Notes under the pieces: generated by a model
Database searches by the model: none
The model's input: the letters and a program-made list of their open reading frames with translations, nothing else
What the model was told of the DNA's origin: nothing
Shown here: piece by piece, positions 18,356 through 26,128 of the stretch
Position numbering within the stretch: position 1 is the stretch's first letter
How the letters are laid out: the number at the start of each line of letters is the position of its first letter
Assembly (NCBI GenBank): GCA_002388665.1
Contig: DGMY01000089.1
Coordinates: forward strand, 35,166 to 99,165
Direction: 5' to 3'
Source of the DNA: Opitutia bacterium UBA4506
GTDB lineage: Bacteria; Verrucomicrobiota; Verrucomicrobiia; Opitutales; Puniceicoccaceae
Length of the DNA stretch: 64,000 nt
Program-made: the position numbers and the translations under genes

Positions 18356-18940
18356 ATGAAACTACTTTCCCTTGCGCTCTCCTCTTTTTTTGCGGCAACC
18401 CTTCCGAGCTCTGGCGACGAAATACAATCTGCTATCGACGAAGGCATCGAAGCGTACGGCAACGAGCAGTACTCCCAGGCCGCATCCCAATTCGAACTGG
18501 CGGCCCAACTTCTCAGGGAAATGTCAGGAGCGTCCATCGCAAAGGCCCTCCCTGCCGCACCCGAAGGCTGGACGACCGACAGCGAGCCGGACGTGCAAGC
18601 CGTGGGAGCCTCAATCATGGGCGGCATGACATCCGCTTCCCAAACCTACTCCAAAGACGACAGCCACGTGAGCATCCGCATCTTGAGCGACTCTCCAATG
18701 GTCGGCCAAATCAGCATGCTGATCAACAATCCGGCAATGGTTCGCCAAATGGGACAGAAGGTCATCAAGGCCGGAGACGCGAAAGGCGTTCTCACCTACG
18801 ACGAGAGCTCTTCGACGGGGTCACTCTCCGCCGTCGCCATGAACCGCTACTTCATCACCGTCGAAGGGAATAAAATTGACGAGGACACGATCCAGGAGTT
18901 CCTCGGTTTGATCGATTACGAAACGCTGAAACAACAGTAA
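18356..18940 (+). CDS. Exported protein with TPR-like N-terminus, function unknown
   Basis: A protein of 194 residues with a signal peptide (MKLLSLALSSFFAATLPSSG, likely cut near residue 20), a short helical EGIEAYGNEQYSQAASQFELAAQLL segment like one tetratricopeptide repeat, and a globular C-terminal domain. LPAAPEGWTTDSEP and the later SVSI-type strands recall periplasmic proteins of unknown function that sense or bind small ligands. The ATG at 18356 is the one directly before the signal peptide. It is divergent from mscS (219-base gap, nothing else seen). Confidence 0.7.
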   Translation: MKLLSLALSSFFAATLPSSGDEIQSAIDEGIEAYGNEQYSQAASQFELAAQLLREMSGASIAKALPAAPEGWTTDSEPDVQAVGASIMGGMTSASQTYSKDDSHVSIRILSDSPMVGQISMLINNPAMVRQMGQKVIKAGDAKGVLTYDESSSTGSLSAVAMNRYFITVEGNKIDEDTIQEFLGLIDYETLKQQ

Positions 18941-19005
18941 GTTTCGACGGAACTTTACTCGACTGGTTTGTCCCGCGTTGACACCGACGATTCCTCTAGG
19001 ATGGA

Positions 19006-19347
19006 ATGAAACCCATGTTTGAACTGGAAGGTAAAGTAAAAGAAATTTTTGACGAGCAGACGTTTGGAAGCGGCTTCCGTAAGAGGGAGTTCGTCGTGAC
19101 TGTTGAGGACGGGAAGTATCCCCAGGATATCAAATTCGAGTGCGTCCAAGACAAGATTGATCAAATCTCAAGCATCTCCCGTGACGACACGGTCAAAGTC
19201 AAATTCGACATTCGCGGCCGCGAGTGGAAGGGCAACTACTACGTCAACCTCAGCGCGTGGCAGGTGAACTCCTCCTCCGGCGGCGACTCCGCCGCTCCGG
19301 TCGACGCGCCTTCCGAAGAAGAACCTCCGGACGACATCCCCTTCTGA
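19006..19347 (+). CDS. DUF3127 protein with SSB-like acidic tip
   Basis: A protein of 113 residues. Positions 4-90 match DUF3127, an OB-fold-like small domain (FELEGKVKEIFDEQTFGSGFRKREFVV and WKGNYYVNLSAWQV). After a flexible Ser/Gly/Pro linker it ends EEPPDDIPF, closely like the conserved DDDIPF tail by which bacterial SSB recruits repair and replication proteins. DUF3127 proteins are common in Bacteroidota and relatives and are little studied. A role in nucleic-acid metabolism is suggested by the tail but is an inference. Confidence 0.85.
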   Translation: MKPMFELEGKVKEIFDEQTFGSGFRKREFVVTVEDGKYPQDIKFECVQDKIDQISSISRDDTVKVKFDIRGREWKGNYYVNLSAWQVNSSSGGDSAAPVDAPSEEEPPDDIPF

Positions 19348-19390
19348 TCCTCCGACAGCCCCGGCGGAGTGATCGAGCGATAAATTTCCT

Positions 19391-21538
19391 ATGATTCATC
19401 ATCGATTCTATCTCTGCGCATCTTCCGCCGATGCGGGCCTGACAACCACTTCACTTGGAGTAGCCCGCGCCTTGGACCGGCGCGGGCTTCGAGTGGCTTT
19501 TTGCAAGCCAATCAGCCAACGGCCCGAGTCTGAAGAAGAGGTCGATCCCTCCATCCACTTCGCTGAACGGCTGCTGAGCATCACGCCACCAGCGCCGATC
19601 AATCTGTCCGAGGCAGAACGGTACGTGCGGGAGAACAAGATCGACGACCTGCTCGAACGGGTCGTTGAGATGGTGGAGAGCCTCTCGGAGAAAGCCGATG
19701 TTCTCATCATCGAGGGGCTTCTCGCTGAGGAATCCAAGTCGTTCAAAAACCGCCTCAACCGGGAGGTGGCCCGCGCAATCGGATCCGAGATTCTCTACGT
19801 AGGCCGTTACACGGGTGACAGCTCGCGCTCCTTTGCCGAAGAGATCGAGATCGCGGCCTCGACCCACGGAGGAATCTCTCAGGATTCAGTAGTGGGATGC
19901 ATCGCGAACCGGATGCCGCTCGATATCTCTGATTCAGCAAACACCCAGGATCCAGCCCACCCCCTGCCACCGCACGAGTGGGTCATCGAGGCCCGCAAAA
20001 TGATCGCGGCCAAGTCTCCTCTCTTCGCTCAAAACAATTTGGATATCATCGGGTGTGTCCCCGAGAACCTTGAACTGCGAGCGGTCCGTACGAGCGACGT
20101 AGCCAACTTCCTCGACGGTGAAGTTCTCTTCCCGGGCGAAAAGGACCTGCGACGCGTCCACTCCATCGCGCTTTGTGCCCGCAACGTCCACCACCTCCTC
20201 TACGTGATCAAACCGGGGGCCCTTCTGGTCACTCCAAGCGACCGCGACGACGTCCTCATGGCCGTGTGCCTCTCTGCGATCAACAAAGTCCCAGTCGCCG
20301 GCCTCATCATTACCGGAAACGTTCCAATCAATGAGAACGTCCTCGAGCTCTGCCGTCCCGGGATCGAGGAGAGCAAGCTGCCCGTCCTGCGCGTTCCCAC
20401 CGATAGCTTTCACACCGCCTCCGCGCTCTCCCGTATCTCTCCTCACATTCCGATCGACGACCTCGAGCGCATGGAAAAGGCGGTGGACCACGTCGCCCGA
20501 CATCTCGACTTTAGCTGGTTCCAACAGCGAATCTCAACCGAGATCGAAACCCGCATGTCGCCGGCGGCATTCCGACACCAACTCACCCGGGCCGCGCGGG
20601 CAGCCGATCGCAAGATTGTCCTACCCGAGGGAGAGGAACCGCGGACGATTGCGGCCGCCATCGCCTGTACCAATCGCAAAATCGCCCGCTGCGTCCTCCT
20701 CGGCGAACCCGACGAGGTACGCCGTATCGCCGAGGCCCAGGGACTCCATATTCCGGACGAGCTAGAGATCCTCGACCCAGTCAAGATCTCGGGTCGATAC
20801 ATGGAGCCTCTCCTCGAACGACGACGCCACAAGGGCCTCACCGAAGAACGAGCCAAGGAAGAACTCGAGGACACTGTCGTACTCGGTACGATGATGCTGG
20901 CTCTCGACGAGGTGGATGGACTCGTTTCCGGCGCCGTCCACTCCTCGGCCAACACGATTCGACCCGCCCTCAAGCTCATCAAGACCAAGCCGGATGCCCG
21001 CCTTGTTTCCTCGGTTTTCTTCATGTGCCTGCAAGATCAGGTCCTCGTCTATGGCGATTGTGCGGTCAACCCCGACCCGAGTGCTGAAGAGCTTGCCGAT
21101 ATCGCGATGCAAAGCGCAGCAACTTCCCGGCAGTTTGGAATCGATCCCCGCGTGGCCTTTATTAGCTACTCGACTGGGTCCTCGGGCTCCGGTGTCGATG
21201 TCGACAAGGTCCGCGAGGCCACCGCGATTGCCCGCAAGTTGAACCCGGACTTCCCTCTCGACGGACCTCTCCAGTACGATGCAGCCGCCATTCCCGACGT
21301 CGCCGAGAAAAAGGCTCCAGACAGCCTCATCGCCGGGCGGGCCAATGTCTTTGTCTTCCCCGACTTAAACACTGGGAACACCACCTACAAAGCGGTCCAG
21401 CGCAGCGCGAATCTCATTTCAATCGGACCCGTCCTCCAAGGCCTGCGCAAGCCAGTCAATGACCTAAGCCGAGGCGCTCTCGTTGATGACATCATCTATA
21501 CGATAGCCGTCACTGCGATCCAAGCTGCCGATAATTGA
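19391..21538 (+). CDS. pta: Phosphate acetyltransferase, long form
   Basis: A protein of 715 residues that interconverts acetyl-CoA and acetyl phosphate. It has the three-part long form: an N-terminal P-loop-like domain (YLCASSADAGLTTTSLGVARAL), a central DRTGG domain (about 215-330), and the C-terminal PTA_PTB catalytic domain from about residue 390 (KIVLPEGEEPRTIAAAIAC, and SSGSGVDVDKVREATAIA). The acetate kinase gene usually paired with it is not adjacent. The ATG follows the DUF3127 stop by 43 bases; co-transcription is possible. Confidence 0.95.
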   Translation: MIHHRFYLCASSADAGLTTTSLGVARALDRRGLRVAFCKPISQRPESEEEVDPSIHFAERLLSITPPAPINLSEAERYVRENKIDDLLERVVEMVESLSEKADVLIIEGLLAEESKSFKNRLNREVARAIGSEILYVGRYTGDSSRSFAEEIEIAASTHGGISQDSVVGCIANRMPLDISDSANTQDPAHPLPPHEWVIEARKMIAAKSPLFAQNNLDIIGCVPENLELRAVRTSDVANFLDGEVLFPGEKDLRRVHSIALCARNVHHLLYVIKPGALLVTPSDRDDVLMAVCLSAINKVPVAGLIITGNVPINENVLELCRPGIEESKLPVLRVPTDSFHTASALSRISPHIPIDDLERMEKAVDHVARHLDFSWFQQRISTEIETRMSPAAFRHQLTRAARAADRKIVLPEGEEPRTIAAAIACTNRKIARCVLLGEPDEVRRIAEAQGLHIPDELEILDPVKISGRYMEPLLERRRHKGLTEERAKEELEDTVVLGTMMLALDEVDGLVSGAVHSSANTIRPALKLIKTKPDARLVSSVFFMCLQDQVLVYGDCAVNPDPSAEELADIAMQSAATSRQFGIDPRVAFISYSTGSSGSGVDVDKVREATAIARKLNPDFPLDGPLQYDAAAIPDVAEKKAPDSLIAGRANVFVFPDLNTGNTTYKAVQRSANLISIGPVLQGLRKPVNDLSRGALVDDIIYTIAVTAIQAADN

Positions 21539-21627
21539 GCGTGAGCCGAGGGCTGCCGAGCCGAAGAAACTCCCTCCCATTGGGAATGTTCCCGGAACCG
21601 CGCCTCTCTCAACCGAAACGCGTTCGC

Positions 21628-22695
21628 CTATCGGCCGAAAAGAAGCTCTAGAGTCCGGCGAAGGTCCTTCCCAGGGACATAACCATCTCCCTTTTTATCG
21701 AGCAGGTCCCGACATTTAGGAAATGCGAGGTCAGCATCGTAGGCCACGACCTCCACATCCTTCAGGTTTCCATTTGCTTCGGCATTTGAAATCCGACGAA
21801 AACTCAACGGCACACCATATCCCGAGAAATCAACTTCCCAACCCGCACCGGAGCTTCCAACCTCACCCTTTACCATTCCAGGGCTGCGTCGCACGAGGTC
21901 CGGAACGCCGCTGTAGGGTACCTTAACCCGAATCGCCGTCGGGCTCTCCCGCAGATAATCCGCCGGCCCCTCAATCTTACCGGCCAGCGCCATGCGATAA
22001 TATTCAAGAGGATTCCAGCCGGATAGATTGATCCCATTCCAGGGGCCATGCTGGTTTTTAGAGCCGTAACGCTGTTGGTTGTACCACCAGGCAAAGTTTG
22101 AGTCGAGCTGCAGGCCAATTTCGAAGTGAAGGTGCGCACGACTGTTTGGGATCGTATAGCCACCGGCCGTAGAACCGATAATTCCCAATGTCGCCCCCTG
22201 CTCCACGCGCACCCCTTCTTTCACATCACTGGCAATCGAATCGAGGTGGGCATACAGGGTGTAAAATTCGATCCCATCAGACTCATGACGAAGCACGACA
22301 TAGTTCCCGTATGACGAATTTCCCGCACGCCGGTTTACGTAGACAATCGTCCCGGGCATTGCCGCAAAGGCGGGATCGAGCGGTCTGCTGTTTCGATCCC
22401 GATCGATAACCTTCAAATCCAACCCCTCATGAAATCGATAACCTCCGTTGCGCACACAACCATACAATCCGGAGGTAATGCGCCCCGATGAAGTGGGCTG
22501 GACAAAGTCTTCAATCGGCTTTCCCTCGAGAAACGCCCGATTCGGCGAGGGCCACACCAACGGCAAGCGTTCCGCGATGGCGCCGGAAGTTCCCGCCAAG
22601 AGCAGTAACCCGAGGCCTGCGCAGTTGCCGAGGAATTTTCGCGAGACGAATCGCCGCAGTCCGCGGCCTATCTTATCGGAGATCACCCCGGTCAC
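21628..22695 (-). CDS. M23-family metallopeptidase, exported
   Basis: A protein of 355 residues with an N-terminal hydrophobic export signal (NCAGLGLLLLAGTSGAIAE) and a LytM/M23 zinc peptidase domain. Zinc-site motifs are YRFHEGLDLKV (HxxxD) and RAHLHFEIGL (HxH). M23 enzymes cut peptidoglycan cross-bridges or act as dead activators of amidases; here the metal ligands are intact. The GTG start overlaps the stop of the upstream lipoprotein gene as GTGA, so the two are probably co-translated. The C-terminal 150 residues carry no recognised domain. Confidence 0.85.
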   Translation of the reverse strand: MTGVISDKIGRGLRRFVSRKFLGNCAGLGLLLLAGTSGAIAERLPLVWPSPNRAFLEGKPIEDFVQPTSSGRITSGLYGCVRNGGYRFHEGLDLKVIDRDRNSRPLDPAFAAMPGTIVYVNRRAGNSSYGNYVVLRHESDGIEFYTLYAHLDSIASDVKEGVRVEQGATLGIIGSTAGGYTIPNSRAHLHFEIGLQLDSNFAWWYNQQRYGSKNQHGPWNGINLSGWNPLEYYRMALAGKIEGPADYLRESPTAIRVKVPYSGVPDLVRRSPGMVKGEVGSSGAGWEVDFSGYGVPLSFRRISNAEANGNLKDVEVVAYDADLAFPKCRDLLDKKGDGYVPGKDLRRTLELLFGR

Positions 22696-23183
22696 CGGTT
22701 GTTTCGCCGAAACTCAACTAGAGTCCGGTTCATCTCCGATACAAGCTCCGGCAGATCTTCGTCGTCGACTTCGAGGAACGTGTAGAGGACCCCGTCCTCG
22801 ATCATCCCATCAATCTTTCGTGCCCCAATCGGCGAATCGTTGTCAAAGAAGATAAACGAATAACCGACACTATCACCGGAGGTCCGGATCAATTCCCGGT
22901 TCGCCGAAGGAGTCATCAGATAACGAACTGCCAAGCCCCGGTCGACCTGCACCATTTCAATCCGAATAATGTCCAACGGTCCAAAGATCGGGCGGCCAAA
23001 AAAGCGGAGTTTCGTCCCGCTTTTCGGAAGCGTCACGTAGGGATTCTCACTCCCCGGCACTGATCCACCCGCTTCGAGATAAATCGTCGGTACATGAGGA
23101 TTCTCAATCGAAGTGGACCGGCAACCGGCCACTAAAATTAAAAGAAGGCCAATGAGAATGGAGCTAAACAGTTGTCTTTTCAT
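22692..23183 (-). CDS. Putative lipoprotein
   Basis: A protein of 163 residues with a lipoprotein signal peptide: basic start MKRQ, hydrophobic stretch and lipobox LVAGC (Cys near residue 21). The mature part is of mixed beta type and contains TYDN-like acidic loops; no domain was recognised. It is directly coupled to the M23 peptidase gene, so a shared envelope role is likely. The first 70 bases upstream (23184-23255) hold no gene. Confidence 0.7.
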   Translation of the reverse strand: MKRQLFSSILIGLLLILVAGCRSTSIENPHVPTIYLEAGGSVPGSENPYVTLPKSGTKLRFFGRPIFGPLDIIRIEMVQVDRGLAVRYLMTPSANRELIRTSGDSVGYSFIFFDNDSPIGARKIDGMIEDGVLYTFLEVDDEDLPELVSEMNRTLVEFRRNNR

Positions 23184-23255
23184 CAGAGAAGGTCAGTGGA
23201 ACTATTGCGAAGAGCGATTCTCAAAAAGGCAAGAATACTTCCAGCCTCCTCTCGG

Positions 23256-23762
23256 TCAAATCAGCATAAAATCGAGCTGATCCTCAATCTGCTGGATCAA
23301 TTTAGGCCGCAGCTCCACCGCAGCGACCCGATATTCACAGTCCTTTTTCGGATGGCGATAGACCTGAAACCCGTCACTGCCGACCCTCCCCTTTGGACGC
23401 AGCACCCGCTTGCGCTCGAGATGCAACGCCAACAGGAAGCATAGCGTAGCCCGCACTTCGGCGCGCTCCGAGTCCTCACCGTCGTCCTCTTCATTCATCA
23501 TCTGGTCAAACAACTCATCGGCCGTCGCAACCGCCTCCCGGGCGACCTCTCGTTCGGCTTCATTCGAACGGAAGGTTCGCAACCACTGAGCGACCAGACG
23601 ACTCTCTCCGAGATCCATCTCCTCATCCGGGTGAAAATCCAGTCGGAGCAAGCCCTCTTTTTCAGCCACAATGAGCACTGACCTCACCTGCTGCCCGTCG
23701 GAAAATGGTTTTTCCGTTCGGGTCGATTTGCGCGAGCCGCTCTGAAGACTCCATTCTTGCAT
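23256..23762 (-). CDS. Conserved protein of unknown function (WSLQ-start family)
   Basis: A protein of about 168 residues starting MQEWSLQSGSRKSTRTEKPF. A similar opening, with CxxT between Arg and PF, is recalled from uncharacterised planctomycete and verrucomicrobial proteins; here the cysteine is absent. The middle is acidic and helical (MMNEEDDGEDSERAE), and the end has FLLALHLERKRVLRPKGR followed by a beta-like tail. The open frame reaches 24074, overlapping the divergent metallophosphatase, but that extension looks non-coding. Function unknown. Confidence 0.6.
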   Translation of the reverse strand: MQEWSLQSGSRKSTRTEKPFSDGQQVRSVLIVAEKEGLLRLDFHPDEEMDLGESRLVAQWLRTFRSNEAEREVAREAVATADELFDQMMNEEDDGEDSERAEVRATLCFLLALHLERKRVLRPKGRVGSDGFQVYRHPKKDCEYRVAAVELRPKLIQQIEDQLDFMLI

Positions 23763-23897
23763 ACCTCGACAGTGAACAACTCCACCGCACCCTTTACGAG
23801 GGAAAAGCACGCCCTCCCCCATGGAGCTTAAGCCGATTGCAGAGATTTCCGTTTTTGAAGGTGACGAGCCCCCCCCTATCCCACTAGAACCTCCGAT

Positions 23898-24554
23898 ATG
23901 TCCGGAAAACTCATCGCCATCGGCGACGTTCACGGTTGCGCCAATGAACTCGAAGACCTGCTCGACAAGCTCTCTCCGGGCAAGCACGACCGCGTCCTTA
24001 TGCTCGGCGACCTCATTAACCGGGGCCCCGATAGCCATCGCGTCGTTCAGATCGTTCGCGAAAACGGCTTCCAAAGCCTAATGGGGAACCACGAGTACCG
24101 GCTTCTGAGCTACCGCAAAAATCGAGATCCATCGATTCTGAAGTCCTACGACTATGAGACCCTGCACCAACTGACCCTCGAGGATTGGGAGTTCATCGAC
24201 AAGATGATGCCCTTCTACGAAACTCCCGACTCGGAGTTCGTCTGCGTGCACGGCGGCTTTCGTCCCGGCCAGCCCTGGCGCACCCAACCGATCAACACGG
24301 TCTGCAAAGCAAAGTGGATCTCGCCCGAGGCCATTCCTCCGGCCCAGCGCCGTGGCAATAACTCGATCCACTGGTCCGAGCTCTGGGAAGGTCCAGCCAC
24401 CGTCGTGTATGGGCACACCCCGAATCCCGAGGTCCGGTATGCGCCCCACGCCCTGTGCATCGATACCTCCTGTGCCTACGGCGGTTTTCTTACGGCCTGC
24501 ATCCTCCCCGACATCGAGATTGTCCAGGTCAAGGCCCGCAAGACTTACGCCTGA
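23898..24554 (+). CDS. PPP-family serine/threonine phosphatase or ApaH-like hydrolase
   Basis: A calcineurin-like metallophosphoesterase of 218 residues. The dinuclear metal site is visible in GDVHGCANEL (Asp, His), GDLINRGPDS (Asp) and LMGNHEYRLL (Asn-His), with later His ligands in VCVHGGFRPG and VVYGHTPNPEV. This arrangement is that of bacterial PPP phosphatases and of ApaH; the small size and lack of ApaH-specific ends favour a general phosphatase. It starts 135 bases from a divergent gene of unknown function. Confidence 0.85.
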   Translation: MSGKLIAIGDVHGCANELEDLLDKLSPGKHDRVLMLGDLINRGPDSHRVVQIVRENGFQSLMGNHEYRLLSYRKNRDPSILKSYDYETLHQLTLEDWEFIDKMMPFYETPDSEFVCVHGGFRPGQPWRTQPINTVCKAKWISPEAIPPAQRRGNNSIHWSELWEGPATVVYGHTPNPEVRYAPHALCIDTSCAYGGFLTACILPDIEIVQVKARKTYA

Positions 24555-24633
24555 GCGACACGAGGTTCGCCTCAATCAAATAGCCATCCGGGCCCGGACG
24601 AAAGCTGCACGCTAGCTTCGGCGGCCCCGCACA

Positions 24634-24672
24634 CAAAAAAAGCGAGCCCCCGACAACGCGGAGACTCGCTTA
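24634..24672 (-). terminator. Rho-independent terminator of the nucleoside phosphorylase gene
   Basis: On the minus strand a hairpin with outer arms AAGCGAG (24665-24671 as read on the complement) and CTCGCTT (24640-24646) is followed by seven T residues. It lies 27 bases beyond the stop of the phosphorylase gene. The loop is long and has a short inner CCG/CGG pairing. Confidence 0.75.
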
Positions 24673-24698
24673 CAAATTTGACTGGTTCAGCCGCCTGC

Positions 24699-26036
24699 TT
24701 AGGCCACCCGCTCGACCACAAGGTCGGGAGTGTTTGGACGCTTCGGAGCGAGACGGTATGCACCCTTAAGGAATTCGAGGGCTGCCTCGGAGTTTCCTTC
24801 ATCGTTGTAGTGAATCATCATGAGGGGCTCCCCTTGCTTCATCTGCGTACCGACCTTCTTGATCTCGGAAATTCCCACTGCTGGATCGAGAGTACCATTC
24901 TTGCGCTGGGCGAGCATCCGAACCCCACGGGCAATCATTCCCGCGTTGATCGTGTGAACATAGCCCCGCTTCGGAGAAGGCAACTTCTTGCAGTGCTTGG
25001 CCTTCGGCAGCTTGTCGGGATCGTCGATCATGCTAACGTCGCCACCCTGTGCGCCGACCATTTCCTTAAACTTCTCGAGAGCCGAGCCATCCTTCAGGTG
25101 ACGTTGAACCGTTTGCTTGGCCGAGAGAGTCGAACCGGCCACACCGGACAGGCGGACAACCTCCATACCGAGCTTCAGGACCATCTCTTGCAAATCTTCC
25201 GGCCCTTCACCCTTGAGAAGCTCGATGGCTTCACGGATTTCGAGCGCGGTACCCACCGAATCGCCCAGGGGCTGATTCATATCGGTCACCAATGCGACAC
25301 AGCGGCGCTTCATCGAACGACCCACCCGGGTAATCGAGCGAGCGAGCTGCTTGGCCTGCTCCAAATCCTGAATAAAGGAACCATTCCCCCACTTCACATC
25401 GACGACGAGGCTCTCGGCGCCGGCCGCAAGCTTGCGACTCAGCACGCTGGCGGTGATCATCGGAAGACTTGGGATGCTCCCGCACTTCTGGCGAAGTGCA
25501 TACAAAGTAGAATCGGTCGGAGCGATCTCCTTGTCCTGCTCAATGATCGCACAACCGACCTTGTTCAATTGCTCGACAAATTGTTCGAGCGACATGGACT
25601 TCTTAAACCCCTTGATCGAGGAGAGTTTTTGCAGAGTGCTGATTTCCAGCTCCTCATCAACCCCGTTGATCGTCGGCATCACTACCCCACAGGCAGCTGC
25701 CAAAGGTGCTAACACGATACTGGTTTTGTCCCCCACACCTCCGGTGGAAAACTTGTCGATCTTGGGACGGCTCAACTTGGTGAGATCAATCATCTCACCC
25801 GAAAGCATCATCTCCTCAGCAAATGTTGCTGTTTCCAGTGCAGACATGCCCTGGAAGTAGACCGCCATCAATAGCGCCGCGAGCTGGGAATCCGGAATCT
25901 CCTTATCGAGGACCGAATCGACAATATATCGGATCTCTTCTTCGGAAAATTCGCTCCCGTCGCGCTTTTTCTCGATTAGTGCCGAATAACTTGGCTTAAC
26001 AAACTTTCGAGGCGAAACGATTTTCTTTCTCATCAA
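24699..26036 (-). CDS. Pyrimidine-nucleoside/thymidine phosphorylase-like protein, divergent site
   Basis: A protein of 445 residues with the three-domain architecture of nucleoside phosphorylase family II: helical domain (YIVDSVLDKEIPDSQLAALLMA), glycosyltransferase domain, and a C-terminal PYNP domain (KRGYVHTINAGMIARGVRML). KFSTGGVGDKTS is present but has Phe where E. coli DeoA has His85. The expected GRGLGHTGGTLDKLE reads NGVDEELEISTLQKLSSI, losing the phosphate-binding Thr, and the SKK Lys is Arg (ASVLSRKLA). Arg in YALRQ is kept. Substrate or activity may have changed. A terminator follows; argS is divergent. Confidence 0.8.
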   Translation of the reverse strand: MMRKKIVSPRKFVKPSYSALIEKKRDGSEFSEEEIRYIVDSVLDKEIPDSQLAALLMAVYFQGMSALETATFAEEMMLSGEMIDLTKLSRPKIDKFSTGGVGDKTSIVLAPLAAACGVVMPTINGVDEELEISTLQKLSSIKGFKKSMSLEQFVEQLNKVGCAIIEQDKEIAPTDSTLYALRQKCGSIPSLPMITASVLSRKLAAGAESLVVDVKWGNGSFIQDLEQAKQLARSITRVGRSMKRRCVALVTDMNQPLGDSVGTALEIREAIELLKGEGPEDLQEMVLKLGMEVVRLSGVAGSTLSAKQTVQRHLKDGSALEKFKEMVGAQGGDVSMIDDPDKLPKAKHCKKLPSPKRGYVHTINAGMIARGVRMLAQRKNGTLDPAVGISEIKKVGTQMKQGEPLMMIHYNDEGNSEAALEFLKGAYRLAPKRPNTPDLVVERVA

Positions 26037-26128
26037 TTGACTTTTTCTTGCTTTTTTTGCTGGCGCTTTTGAATCCGTAAAGCCTGACAGAATAGCAAAT
26101 TACAAACATCCTTGTCCAGCAAAAATTT

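Noticed and set aside
23763..24074. N-terminal extension of the minus-strand gene at 23256
   Set aside because: It would overlap the metallophosphatase on the opposite strand and its composition is unlike the rest of the protein.
24678..25712. 344-codon plus-strand frame over the nucleoside phosphorylase gene
   Set aside because: Antisense shadow; the minus strand encodes a recognisable enzyme with a terminator.
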